Of a stretch of 12,719 nt of DNA, positions 1 to 6,853 are shown in pieces. The stretch's first letter is position 1, and each line of letters begins with the position of its first letter. The translations under genes and the position numbers were made by a program. The notes under the pieces were generated by a model. It did not search any database. It was not told where the DNA came from and worked only from the letters and a program-made list of their open reading frames with translations. The stretch covers positions 1 to 12,719 of the forward strand of contig JAUVIX010000070.1 in NCBI GenBank assembly GCA_030592565.1, given 5' to 3'. This DNA is from Chlorobiota bacterium. Lineage in GTDB: Bacteria; Bacteroidota; Bacteroidia; Bacteroidales; JAADJA01.

Positions 1-245
1 ATAGTAGCATCTTCACTTTTAATTTCATCAAGAAGATGTTTTGCTGTAACTAATATATAGTAAGCATATTCTGAATTAGGTCTCGTTTTTTTTACAAGTA
101 TAAAAACGGTACCCATTTCTCCTTTGGCTCCAACAATCTTAAAAGTTGATCTCATCAGAATTGAATTCAATTCTGTTAATTCTTGTCCCCTAACATTTGC
201 GAGGGAAAATAAAGAAATTAGAAGTAAAATAATTATTGTTTTCAT
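1..245 (-). CDS. Secreted trypsin-like serine protease, 5' part only
   Basis: The minus strand reads open from an ATG at 245 down to the window edge, giving 81 residues. Residues 1-20 are a signal peptide: MK, then a run of I and L, then a small-residue region ending near ANVRG-Q. The next part has the pattern of the first beta-barrel of chymotrypsin-fold proteases: STFKIVG, then EMGTVFIL (the 'GTGF.V' strand), then YYILVTAKHLL. The histidine at residue 70 in TAKHLL would be the catalytic His of the 'VTAAHV' motif. The catalytic Asp and Ser would lie beyond the window, so catalysis cannot be confirmed. The product is probably periplasmic or exported. The family call rests on one strand and one motif; a non-catalytic relative is possible. 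Confidence 0.6.
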   Translation of the reverse strand, partial: MKTIIILLLISLFSLANVRGQELTELNSILMRSTFKIVGAKGEMGTVFILVKKTRPNSEYAYYILVTAKHLLDEIKSEDAT

Positions 246-470
246 ATATGTAGGATTTTTTAATTACTGCCAACTTTTTATATGTGCACATTATGTGTAT
301 ATATCAAACAACCGTTCTTCGGATATATACAGATTTTGTTGTTTATATATTTTAATATTATTGAAGGGGGTTTTTAAATTTATAAACATCCTGGGCTTAT
401 TAATAAGCACAAATGTACAAAAAATTATTAAATGCCATAGCTTTTATATACTGATGCTGGCTGGGGTGTT

Positions 471-893
471 TTAATCAAAGTTGATGATGTAAGGTAGGTT
501 TTTTTTGGTTGAAGATGGAAAGTTTATGGTGTATAAGTTTCCAGGTGGAAACACCTGATAGCACTGGAAAACAAATTCGTAATTATATATTTTGCCGCCG
601 TCCAATAAGCGAAAGCAAGCCGGGTCTGGTTGTCCTGGCCCTGGCCCTCCATGGTCAAATGTCCATACAAATAAAAAATCATCTTCCGTTACTAGTGGAA
701 AACCTCCTGTGCCAGAGGCTAAACCATTTAAAACATCTTCTACATTGGTGATAGTGGCAGAATAGTCTTTCTCATAAACCAACATTTCCCACATTAAATA
801 GGTGTCGTACCAAAACTCCACCATAGGTAAGTCTGCACCGAGCGCGTAAGAATGTTCCTGACCGACTGCAAGCGTACGAGGTAAAGCCCTTGT
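471..893 (-). pseudogene. Remnant of a caspase/C13-like secreted peptidase
   Basis: A minus-strand frame is open from the stop at 918-920 down to the stop at 471-473; the first ATG is at 824. The middle reads like the clan CD (caspase/legumain-like) peptidases common in Bacteroidota: ITNVEDVLNGLASG, then DDFLFVWTFDHGG, then CFRLLDGGKIYNYEF. The His of TFDHGG would be the catalytic His. The pieces of a full domain are incomplete. YEKDYS runs directly into ATITNVEDV, where the family usually has more sequence. There is no Cys motif after NYEF, and the last 34 residues are unlike the family. No convincing ribosome binding site or promoter is seen. I read it as an internally deleted fragment rather than a working gene; a short functional hypothetical protein is less likely. 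The family assignment is from memory of the motifs. Confidence 0.45.
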
Positions 894-1066
894 ATTGTGT
901 ATATTTTTATTAGAATGTTATTACAAGATTTTGTTTCAAATGCAATAGTTAAATTATTATTAAATGGATTTGGGAAAAGTTTTAATTTATTATTTGAAGT
1001 AGAAATATCATTTGTAAATTCCTGCCAAATGGGTGGCCTTCGCCTTGTTGCTAACTCTATTTGCGT
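878..1066 (-). pseudogene. Orphan T9SS type A sorting-domain fragment
   Basis: In a different minus-strand frame from the peptidase remnant, translation from 1066 gives a stretch with NNKLKLFPNPFNNNLTIAFE followed by ILIKIYTIQGLYL. This is the signature of the T9SS C-terminal sorting domain, in which the 'LYPNP..N.LTI' strand is followed by '.I.IYDI.G.LV'. These domains end secreted Bacteroidota proteins and direct export through the type IX system. Here the domain has no start codon or passenger, since its frame is closed by a stop at 1067-1069. It breaks off after QGLYL, before the usual final GVY..KI strand. It is therefore debris of a deleted cargo gene, fused out of frame to the neighbouring peptidase remnant. 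Confidence 0.6.
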
Positions 1067-1067
1067 T

Positions 1068-1100
1068 CAAAAAAAAGCCCTTACTTCAAAAGTAAGGGCT
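1068..1100 (-). terminator. Intrinsic terminator of the oxidoreductase operon
   Basis: AGCCCTTACTT (1076-1086) and AAGTAAGGGCT (1090-1100) form a perfect 11-bp stem with a 3-nt loop. On the minus strand the stem is followed by a run of eight Ts (plus-strand A at 1069-1076). It lies 22 bp past the stop of the gamma-subunit gene, so it ends the minus-strand operon. The plus-strand side has no comparable T run. Confidence 0.9.
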
Positions 1101-1122
1101 GAAAACCTTATTTGAGATGAGA

Positions 1123-1674
1123 TTAAGCTGTCTGTACAGCTTCTACTATTTCCATCCCTTTTGTAATAGCTCTTTCATTATCAGGAATCAGATGGTGATA
1201 CCTTTCGGGCAATGATTTTTTTAAGCCTTTAATGACATTTTCCAGTATTACGATCGGCTTAACCTTAAGGTAGCCTCCCAGTACAATCATATTGAATATC
1301 TTCCGGAAACCCATTGCGGCTGCTTCTTTGCTGGCTTCAACCTTATAAATGTTTATATCTTTTCTTGAAGGAGGGTTTGATATTCCGTTTGGGTCGTAAA
1401 TAAGAAGTCCGCCGGGTTTTACTGACTCTTCAAACTTATCCATCGATTGCTGATTAAGAATAATAGCAGTATCAAAATGAGTCAGGATTGGTGAACTTAT
1501 TCTTTCATCACTTATAATCACAGTAACGTTTGCAGTTCCGCCTCTCATTTCTGGCCCGTAAGAAGGCATCCAGCTAACTTCCTGATCCTGCATAATTCCT
1601 GAATAAGCTAATATTTTACCCATTGAAAGCACTCCTTGCCCCCCAAAACCTGCTATGATAATTTCTTCAGTCAT
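1123..1674 (-). CDS. 2-oxoacid:ferredoxin oxidoreductase, gamma subunit
   Basis: This 183-residue protein is the gamma subunit (POR-gamma domain) of a four-subunit 2-oxoacid:ferredoxin oxidoreductase. Signature segments are AGFGGQGVLSMGKIL at residues 8-22, a glycine-rich nucleotide-like loop at the N-terminus, and PSYGPEMRGGTANV at residues 37-50, the most conserved block of the family. The length is normal for a stand-alone gamma subunit. It is the last gene of the operon, 30 bp after the beta subunit and just before a strong terminator. The complex oxidatively decarboxylates a 2-oxoacid to acyl-CoA and CO2 in the cytoplasm. The alpha subunit suggests the VOR (2-oxoisovalerate) type, which would make this VorC. 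The 2-oxoglutarate type (KorC) cannot be excluded from sequence alone. Confidence 0.92.
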   Translation of the reverse strand: MTEEIIIAGFGGQGVLSMGKILAYSGIMQDQEVSWMPSYGPEMRGGTANVTVIISDERISSPILTHFDTAIILNQQSMDKFEESVKPGGLLIYDPNGISNPPSRKDINIYKVEASKEAAAMGFRKIFNMIVLGGYLKVKPIVILENVIKGLKKSLPERYHHLIPDNERAITKGMEIVEAVQTA

Positions 1675-1704
1675 AATATTTATTTTTAACTTTTAATTAA
1701 ATCA

Positions 1705-2499
1705 TTAAACTTCTTTAACCAGTTTACCATCAACTTTAATATCGCCAAGCGGATAAAACGGGAACATATTTTCAACCATCCATTTGTTAGAATCAACAGG
1801 AGTCATTTTCCAACCCGAATTACAGTTTGAAACCACCTCAACGAATGTCATACCAACTTTTTGTTGTTGTAGCTCAATGGCTTTTCTGATAGCTTTTTTA
1901 GCTTTACGAACGGCTGCCGGAGTATGTACAGCCTGACGTGTAACATAATATGTGCCAGGTAATTGTGCAACAAGTTCAGTCATTTTTAAGGGATGACCCA
2001 TTGTCTGTGAATCTCTACCGTAAGGAGATGTTGAGGATTTCATCCCTTCAAGTGTTGTTGGAGCCATTTGACCACCGGTCATACCATATATTCCATTATT
2101 TACAAAAATAACTGTGAAGTTTTCACCACGGTTACAAGCGTGAATTGTTTCGGCTGTGCCAATTGCAGCTAAGTCACCGTCGCCCTGATATGAAAAAACG
2201 GTTTTATCAGGCAGCAATCTTTTAATTGCCGTAGCGAGTGCAGGAGCGCGGCCATGCGCCGCCTGTTGCATATCCACGTTCATAAATTCATAAGCTAACA
2301 CCGAGCATCCAACAGGAGCAATTCCGATGGTTTTGGATTGTAGCCCCATTTCATCAATTACCTCCATCAGGATACGATGTGCTGTGCCATGCCCACAACC
2401 GGGGCAATAGCTTAACACATTGTCAGTCATTAAATCTGTTTTCTTATAAACAATATTTTCGGGCTTAAAAATTTGTTCTTTTATTATTGTGTCAGACAT
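1705..2499 (-). CDS. 2-oxoacid:ferredoxin oxidoreductase, beta subunit (TPP-binding)
   Basis: This 264-residue protein is the thiamine-pyrophosphate-binding beta subunit. Near the N-terminus YCPGCGHG (31-38) is the typical opening of this subunit. The TPP/Mg motif runs from GDGD (106-109) to the NN pair at 134-135, followed by GIYGMTGGQMAPTT, as in the Kor/Vor beta family. It works with the alpha and gamma subunits and the ferredoxin-like delta subunit, passing electrons from the hydroxyalkyl-TPP intermediate to ferredoxin. The gene begins 4 bp after the alpha-subunit stop, so the two are almost certainly translationally coupled. In VOR naming it would be VorA; a 2-oxoglutarate enzyme would call it KorB. 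Confidence 0.93.
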   Translation of the reverse strand: MSDTIIKEQIFKPENIVYKKTDLMTDNVLSYCPGCGHGTAHRILMEVIDEMGLQSKTIGIAPVGCSVLAYEFMNVDMQQAAHGRAPALATAIKRLLPDKTVFSYQGDGDLAAIGTAETIHACNRGENFTVIFVNNGIYGMTGGQMAPTTLEGMKSSTSPYGRDSQTMGHPLKMTELVAQLPGTYYVTRQAVHTPAAVRKAKKAIRKAIELQQQKVGMTFVEVVSNCNSGWKMTPVDSNKWMVENMFPFYPLGDIKVDGKLVKEV

Positions 2500-2503
2500 A
2501 GTA

Positions 2504-3589
2504 TTAACTTTTTACAAACGTATTTTCAATTATATCAACTATTTCATTAGGCGTGGGAATAACACCACCCATTCTTCCATAATGCTCAACCGGTGTAGTC
2601 TCAACTGAATGCATTCTTATATCTTCAACCATTTGACCTGCACTCATTTCAACAGCAAGTATTCCTTTTACTCTTTCTGACAGTTGCCTTAGTGCTTTCT
2701 TTGGGAAAGGCCAAAGAGAGATAGGTCTGAAAATCCCAACCTTAATTCCCTTTTCACGGGCAATGTCCATAGCTTTCTGGCTTATTCTTGCCGAAGTTCC
2801 ATATGCAACAATAATATAATCTGCATCATCACAATTTAACTCTTCATACCGAACTTCATTCTTTTCTATTTCTTTGTATTTTTTCTGAAGTTTGATATTG
2901 TGTCTTTCGTGTCTGTATGGGTCAAGGTCTAATGAAGTAATAATATTTCTCTCTCTGTCAGGTGTTTTGCCAAGTGTTGCCCAGGGGTATTTTTCTTTTA
3001 TCTCTTCTTCGGTCAGCCTTACCTTTTGTTCGCCGATGTAAACTTTTTCCATCATTTGACCAATAGCGCCATCTGTCAGGACTATAACAGGATTTCTGTA
3101 TTTAAAAGCAAGGTCAAAACTGATTTCTACAAAATCGTACATTTCCTGAACAGAAGCAGGAGCAAGTACAATAAGCCTGTAATCGCCGTGTCCGCCACCT
3201 TTTGTAACCTGGAAGTAATCAGCTTGTCCGGGTTGAATCGTTCCTAATCCCGGGCCACCTCTCATTGCATCCATAATTATGCAGGGCAACTCTGAGCCGG
3301 CAAGATAGGAAATTCCTTCATGCATAAGACTCATTCCCGGGCTTGAAGAAGAAGTTAACACCTTTTTGCCACAGCCCGCTCCTCCGTAAAGCATATTTAT
3401 TGCAGCAACTTCACTTTCTGCCTGCAATACGACCATTCCTGTTTTTTCGTATGGCTTTTCTACCATTAGATATTCCATAACTTCCGACTGGGGCGTGATA
3501 GGATAGCCGAAATATCCATCAGCACCATCACGGATAACTGCTTCGGCAAATGCCTCATTACCTTTCATTAATCTGAGCTCTTTTCCCAT
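2504..3589 (-). CDS. vorB: 3-methyl-2-oxobutanoate (2-ketoisovalerate) ferredoxin oxidoreductase, alpha subunit VorB
   Basis: This 361-residue protein is the alpha subunit, carrying the pyrimidine-binding (domain I) and transketolase-C-like (domain II) regions in one chain. FGYPITPQSEVMEYL at residues 27-41 is the hallmark substrate/TPP pyrimidine block. GGAGCGKKVLTSSSSPGMSL and the following GISYLAG segment are the next conserved parts. The C-terminal half has the VKVGIFRP-like segment (GIKVGIFRPISLWPFP). The length and opening MGKELRLMKGNEAFAEAVI fit the VorB group of Bacteroidota and other anaerobes. The likely role is fermentation of branched-chain amino acids: 2-oxoacid plus CoA gives acyl-CoA, CO2 and reduced ferredoxin. 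It lies 25 bp after the ferredoxin subunit gene. Exact substrate preference is inferred from family resemblance. Confidence 0.88.
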   Translation of the reverse strand: MGKELRLMKGNEAFAEAVIRDGADGYFGYPITPQSEVMEYLMVEKPYEKTGMVVLQAESEVAAINMLYGGAGCGKKVLTSSSSPGMSLMHEGISYLAGSELPCIIMDAMRGGPGLGTIQPGQADYFQVTKGGGHGDYRLIVLAPASVQEMYDFVEISFDLAFKYRNPVIVLTDGAIGQMMEKVYIGEQKVRLTEEEIKEKYPWATLGKTPDRERNIITSLDLDPYRHERHNIKLQKKYKEIEKNEVRYEELNCDDADYIIVAYGTSARISQKAMDIAREKGIKVGIFRPISLWPFPKKALRQLSERVKGILAVEMSAGQMVEDIRMHSVETTPVEHYGRMGGVIPTPNEIVDIIENTFVKS

Positions 3590-3614
3590 ATCTGTTTGAT
3601 ATTTTCTTTAGTAA

Positions 3615-3836
3615 TTAAACTTTAATTCTGTAAACGGTTATTACTCCGTCAGGGCAAACTATTGCACAATTAGTACAACCTGTACAGGCATCGTGTACGT
3701 TTTGCATAAAATGGTAACCCTTTCCGTTAACCTGTTCCGACATTGCAATGGTGTGCGTAGGGCAGGCGTCAATACATACCTCGCAGCCTTTGCACTTCTC
3801 AATGTCAACAATGATATCTCCTTTAACTTTTGCCAT
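3615..3836 (-). CDS. 2x[4Fe-4S] ferredoxin-like delta subunit of the oxidoreductase
   Basis: This small protein of 73 residues has two CxxCxxCxxxC(P) motifs: Cys 15, 18, 21, 25 and Cys 51, 54, 57, 61. It is a bacterial-type 8Fe ferredoxin and acts as the delta subunit that carries electrons out of the TPP centre. It has an N-terminal AKVKGDIIVD strand and a hairpin insert (SEQVNGKGYHFM) between the clusters, typical of Vor/Kor delta subunits. It is the first gene of the tight oxidoreductase group, 25 bp before vorB and 84 bp after the aminotransferase. In VOR naming it is VorD. Confidence 0.9.
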   Translation of the reverse strand: MAKVKGDIIVDIEKCKGCEVCIDACPTHTIAMSEQVNGKGYHFMQNVHDACTGCTNCAIVCPDGVITVYRIKV

Positions 3837-3871
3837 GCGTTTATCTGAATTTGATTGTTTTTACGACCCGA

Positions 3872-3901
3872 CGAAATTAGAAAAATTTCATGGATTCCAA
3901 A
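3872..3901 (-). promoter_or_regulatory. Candidate internal promoter for the oxidoreductase genes
   Basis: Between the aminotransferase and the ferredoxin subunit the minus strand has TTTG (3898-3901), an 18-nt spacer, then TAATTTCG (3872-3879). This differs by one base from the Bacteroidota -7 consensus TAnnTTTG. The position, about 35 nt ahead of the ferredoxin start, would allow the four oxidoreductase subunits to be expressed independently of the aminotransferase. It is a pattern match only. Confidence 0.35.
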
Positions 3902-3920
3902 TAAATCTTCAAAATATTTT

Positions 3921-5240
3921 TTATTTAGTTGGATGATCTTCGTGAAACCTTTTTAACCGGGACTCCAAATCGGGAAACTGCTCTCTTTTAACAAGTGATA
4001 CACAAGCACGTATTCCTTCAAGCCTTTCACTTCCTGTTATAGCAAGTGAAATTGCGCTAATCCCGTAATAAACCATTTCATTCAGCAACTCCTCACCTGT
4101 AAACCCGGGATACGAAAATGTGAAATAGAATCCGTCTGCAATGGGATTATCCTCATCTTTATCATAAACAATATTGAATCCGTTACCAGTAAACATTTTC
4201 TTCATTATGCGGGCTTTCTTACCGTACTCTTTAACAGGCCCGGTAAGATTTAATATGCCGTCGTTCACAGCCTCTAACATTGCTGTTAGCGCATATTGGG
4301 CTGAATGTGATGTGCCTGAACTTAAAGCATAAATAGAACCGAAAACTAATGCATAGCCAACATACGCCGAGGAGTAATATCGCAATAAATCCGGTGCTTT
4401 GGTGTTAAATATTTTGTCCGAAATAACCATCATCCCGATACGCTGACCGGCATAGCTGAATACTTTTGAGCTTGATATGAGCAGAACCCAATTATCGGTG
4501 TATTTTGCAACAGTCGGCTGATATGGAGGTTGTCCGGGAATGGAATAGTCTTTCCTGAAATCCATACCGAAATAGGCAAGGTCTTCTATCACAACAACAT
4601 TATACTTGGTTGCAAGCTCGCCAATTATTTGTAATTCCGTTTTCGTAAAGCAAATCCAGGAAGGATTGTTGGGATTGGAATAGAGAATGGAAGAAACTTT
4701 TCCGGTTTTCAGAAATGACTCCAGTTTATCTCTTAATTTATCTCCCCTGTAATCATAAATGTCGAACGACATATGACCCTGACCAAGAATCTTAATCTGC
4801 ATTTTGTGAACAGGAAATCCGGGATCAAGAAACAGTGTTCCTTCACGGTCGGCATTCATTCTGTTTATTGTCATAAATGCCGCAAAGCCTCCCTGCATTG
4901 ATCCTACTGTGGGAAGGCAGCCCTCAGTATTGACGTCAATATCAAGAAATAGTTTTACAAACCTTGCTATTTCGGGTTTCAGTTGCGGAATACCATATAT
5001 ATCCGGATATATTGCTGCAACTCCTTTTTTTAGAGCTTCTATTTCAGCTTCCACTCCAATTTGTGTAGGAGGGAGGCCGGGAACACCCATCTCCATCCTG
5101 ATAAATTTGTCTCCCGTTTCAGCTTCAATTAAGTCCACAAGCTTTTTAATCTCCCTGATAGAAGCTTTGCCAACACTTTTTAATCCGCTTTCTTTTATTT
5201 TCCGGCTGACAATTTCATAATCTACTGGTGTGTTTTTCAT
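3921..5240 (-). CDS. PLP-dependent class I/II aminotransferase
   Basis: This is a 439-residue fold-type I pyridoxal-phosphate enzyme. The active-site pattern is complete: SNPNNPSW (188-195), VIEDLAYFGMD (217-227) with the Asp that pairs with the pyridine nitrogen, SSSKVFSYAGQRIG (256-269) with the Schiff-base Lys259, and an Arg411 in GIRACVS that would bind the substrate carboxylate. It moves an amino group between an amino acid and a 2-oxoacid in the cytoplasm. It lies directly upstream of, and in the same direction as, the VOR subunit genes. It therefore most likely makes the 2-oxoacid (from valine, leucine, isoleucine or an aromatic amino acid) that VOR consumes. The substrate cannot be read from the sequence. 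The start at 5240 gives the usual N-terminal helix and no better upstream start is seen. Confidence 0.88.
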   Translation of the reverse strand: MKNTPVDYEIVSRKIKESGLKSVGKASIREIKKLVDLIEAETGDKFIRMEMGVPGLPPTQIGVEAEIEALKKGVAAIYPDIYGIPQLKPEIARFVKLFLDIDVNTEGCLPTVGSMQGGFAAFMTINRMNADREGTLFLDPGFPVHKMQIKILGQGHMSFDIYDYRGDKLRDKLESFLKTGKVSSILYSNPNNPSWICFTKTELQIIGELATKYNVVVIEDLAYFGMDFRKDYSIPGQPPYQPTVAKYTDNWVLLISSSKVFSYAGQRIGMMVISDKIFNTKAPDLLRYYSSAYVGYALVFGSIYALSSGTSHSAQYALTAMLEAVNDGILNLTGPVKEYGKKARIMKKMFTGNGFNIVYDKDEDNPIADGFYFTFSYPGFTGEELLNEMVYYGISAISLAITGSERLEGIRACVSLVKREQFPDLESRLKRFHEDHPTK

Positions 5241-5377
5241 TTGCTATATGTATTTAATGTAGATCTTTTTGTTTGTGGTTTGTAAGTGGCTTTTCCCATT
5301 ACAAATTTCGACGTAAAAATATAAAAATTATTTTATAAAATCTGAGTAAAAATTTTTTAATAAAAAAAAATGAAAAA

Positions 5378-5412
5378 TTTCTTGCATTATGAACATATGT
5401 TCATTATCTTTG
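5378..5412 (+). promoter_or_regulatory. Bacteroidota-type promoter of the ORP-like cluster
   Basis: TTTCTTGC (5378-5385) is followed after a 19-nt spacer by TATCTTTG (5405-5412), an exact match to the TAnnTTTG -7 box. Transcription would start a few bases later and leave a leader of roughly 40 nt before the DUF5320-type gene. The spacer is almost filled by a 16-bp palindrome, listed separately. Confidence 0.75.
5389..5404. promoter_or_regulatory. 16-bp palindromic operator candidate
   Basis: ATGAACATATGTTCAT is a perfect inverted repeat with two 8-bp halves. It ends on the base just before the -7 box TATCTTTG and lies between the -33 and -7 elements, the classic place for a dimeric repressor to block RNA polymerase. 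No regulator gene is adjacent in the window, so the binding protein is unknown. I did not see a second copy elsewhere in the window. Confidence 0.6.
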
Positions 5413-5450
5413 CAGCCTGAAAAATAAAATAAAGTGTTAATAATTAAAAA

Positions 5451-5456
5451 AGGAGG
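5451..5456 (+). promoter_or_regulatory. Strong Shine-Dalgarno AGGAGG
   Basis: AGGAGG lies 5 nt before the ATG at 5462. Genes in Bacteroidota usually lack a strong Shine-Dalgarno sequence, and most genes of this window do too, so this one suggests high-level translation of the glycine-rich first gene. Confidence 0.7.
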
Positions 5457-5461
5457 TTATT

Positions 5462-5788
5462 ATGCCAAGAGGTGACAGAACAGGTCCTGAAGGTGCAGGA
5501 CCAATGACAGGCAGAGGATTAGGCCGTTGTGCCGGATATGAAACTCCGGGATATATGAACGCAGATGTTGGATTCGGACGAGGTGCCGGACAAGGTTATG
5601 GCCGCAAAGCCGGAAGAGGTTTTGGCGGTGGTTATGGTCGCGGAGGACGTTTTGCTCAGGGGTACAATCCTGAAAGATCGGATGTAAGAGAGGAAACATT
5701 TGTAGAGAATGATATCCGTGTTCTGAAAGATCAGCTTGCTGCAATGCAGAAAAAGCTGGATGAGCTGCGAAAGAAGTCTGATGACTAG
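5462..5788 (+). CDS. DUF5320-type glycine-rich protein
   Basis: This 108-residue protein opens with MPRGDRTGPEGAGPMTGRGL, the signature of DUF5320 proteins (PxGDGTGPxGxGPMTGRGxG). A Gly/Arg/Tyr-rich low-complexity stretch follows to about residue 68. The C-terminus (about 78-107) is a charged amphipathic helix with a heptad-like pattern (DIRVLKDQLAAMQKKLDEL), likely a coiled coil for oligomerisation. Such proteins are small companions of the NifX-like and Mrp/MinD-like Fe-S ATPases of anaerobes; their biochemical role is unknown. It is the first gene of the cluster, with its own promoter, a candidate operator and a strong ribosome binding site. It is followed by a terminator-like hairpin, so it may be made in excess of the genes behind it. 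Confidence 0.8.
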   Translation: MPRGDRTGPEGAGPMTGRGLGRCAGYETPGYMNADVGFGRGAGQGYGRKAGRGFGGGYGRGGRFAQGYNPERSDVREETFVENDIRVLKDQLAAMQKKLDELRKKSDD

Positions 5789-5812
5789 TTATTGTTTGCC
5801 CGCTGAGTGGTG

Positions 5813-5827
5813 AATGATAGTATCATT
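5813..5827. repeat. Short palindrome after the DUF5320-type gene
   Basis: AATGATA-G-TATCATT is a perfect 7-bp inverted repeat about a single central base. It lies 25 bp after the stop codon and is the first of four palindromes in this intergenic gap. It could be a protein-binding site or the base of an mRNA hairpin. Confidence 0.45.
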
Positions 5828-5836
5828 ACTTATAAT

Positions 5837-5867
5837 TACCCCCGACCTTTAGGGCGGGGGTATTATT
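5837..5867 (+). terminator. GC-rich hairpin, probable terminator or attenuator
   Basis: TACCCCCG (5837-5844) pairs with CGGGGGTA (5855-5862), and CC pairs with GG inside across one A/G mismatch. A short T-rich stretch (TTATT) follows. It lies about 50 bp after the DUF5320-type stop and 108 bp before the first ATPase gene. The T tract is weak, so partial read-through, giving more of the first gene than of the rest, is plausible. Confidence 0.65.
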
Positions 5868-5882
5868 GGAATGGTTCCAATA
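5864..5882. repeat. Hairpin directly behind the terminator stem
   Basis: TATTGGAA (5864-5871) and TTCCAATA (5875-5882) form a perfect 8-bp stem with a TGG loop, one base after the GC-rich hairpin. Its purpose is unknown; it may extend the terminator or stabilise a processed mRNA end. Confidence 0.5.
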
Positions 5883-5892
5883 GTTTTGGCGG

Positions 5893-5929
5893 AATTTTTG
5901 TTGTCGAAGCGAAGCGCAGGACAAAAATT
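5893..5929. repeat. Hairpin with structured GAAGCGAAGCG loop
   Basis: AATTTTTGT (5893-5901) pairs with ACAAAAATT (5921-5929), a 9-bp stem with a 19-nt loop containing GAAGCGAAGCGCAGG. It is the fourth palindrome in the 186-bp gap between the DUF5320-type gene and the ATPase pair. I suspect a dispersed intergenic repeat, but there is only one copy here. Confidence 0.45.
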
Positions 5930-5974
5930 GTGACAAAATGAAATAGAAACAATTATAGATTAATATTTATTAGT

Positions 5975-6853
5975 GTGAAAATAGCTATAGCAAGTGGAAA
6001 AGGCGGAACTGGAAAGACTACTCTTGCAGTGAACCTTGCTTCTTATATTGCCGAAGAGAAGAAAAATCTGAATGTTCAGGAAGTGGTTTTGGTGGATATG
6101 GATGTGGAAGAGCCAAATTCCGGTCTTTTTATTAAAGGCGAATTAAAGAGGACTGAGATAAAATACAGGATGGTTCCGGAATGGATTGAGAGCAAGTGCA
6201 CTTTTTGTAAGAAGTGCGCAAATGTTTGTAATTTCAATGCTTTAGCATACATTGGAGTTTCTGTTCTTATTTTCCCGGAATTGTGTCATTCCTGTTATGC
6301 ATGTTCCGAATTATGCCCTGAGAATGCTCTTCCGATGAAAGCTGACAGAATGGGTGAACTGCGTCAGTATATCGCTGAAAATGGATTGCATTTTGTTGAA
6401 AGCAGATTAGATATAGGAATTGAGCAAGCTGTTCCGCTGATTAAGCAGACGCATGAATTTATAGATTCAGAATTTGACGAAACAGCTTTTAAAATTATTG
6501 ACTCCCCTCCGGGAACTTCCTGCCCTGTGATTGAGACTGTGACAGATGCAGAACTTGTTGTACTCGTTACTGAACCAACACCTTTCGGTTTGAATGACCT
6601 TAAGCTCGCTGTTGATACTATGAACGAGCTTGATAAAAAATGTGCAGTGATCGTAAACAGAGATGGGATAGGTAATGATGATGTTGATAATTATTGTGCA
6701 GAAAATAATATTCCGCTGATTGGCAAAATACCCCATATGCATGAGGCTGCAAAACTATATTCACAAGGGAATCTTTTAATAGATGATATTGATGAAATAC
6801 GAGATATAATCAAAGATATTTACTCTAATATAAAAAAACTTATCAAAGGATGA
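5975..6853 (+). CDS. MinD/Mrp-family ATPase with inserted 2x[4Fe-4S] domain (first of pair)
   Basis: This 292-residue P-loop ATPase has a deviant Walker A SGKGGTGKTT (7-16) with the MinD-type signature Lys9, DMDVEEPN (41-48), and the IDSPPGTSCPV block (175-185) of the Mrp/NifH group. A ferredoxin domain is inserted between switch regions: Cys 75, 78, 81, 85 and Cys 104, 107, 110, 114, enough for two [4Fe-4S] clusters. The start is GTG at 5975; no ATG gives the P-loop at its normal distance from the N-terminus. The protein is cytoplasmic. Homologues in anaerobes sit in the ORP (orange protein) operons and beside NifX-like proteins. They are thought to handle Fe-S clusters or use ATP to move an electron or metal centre. 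The next gene overlaps by 4 bp and is a paralogue, so the two probably form a heterodimer. Confidence 0.88.
   Translation: MKIAIASGKGGTGKTTLAVNLASYIAEEKKNLNVQEVVLVDMDVEEPNSGLFIKGELKRTEIKYRMVPEWIESKCTFCKKCANVCNFNALAYIGVSVLIFPELCHSCYACSELCPENALPMKADRMGELRQYIAENGLHFVESRLDIGIEQAVPLIKQTHEFIDSEFDETAFKIIDSPPGTSCPVIETVTDAELVVLVTEPTPFGLNDLKLAVDTMNELDKKCAVIVNRDGIGNDDVDNYCAENNIPLIGKIPHMHEAAKLYSQGNLLIDDIDEIRDIIKDIYSNIKKLIKG

Noticed and set aside
395..408. GCTTATTAATAAGC palindrome as an operator
   Set aside because: It is a 14-bp symmetry in very AT-rich intergenic DNA, with no promoter at a sensible distance from the protease start; chance is likely.
124..474. Plus-strand 116-residue open frame
   Set aside because: It overlaps the protease start antisense, runs through AT-rich intergenic sequence and has no family-like pattern; the minus-strand protease reading is far better.
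897..1115. Plus-strand 72-residue open frame
   Set aside because: It lies antisense to the T9SS sorting-domain fragment and crosses the terminator stem; its composition is not protein-like.
5460..5744. Minus-strand frame opposite the DUF5320-type gene
   Set aside because: It is a shadow created by the repetitive Gly/Arg codons of the plus-strand gene, which has a promoter, a ribosome binding site and a known family signature.
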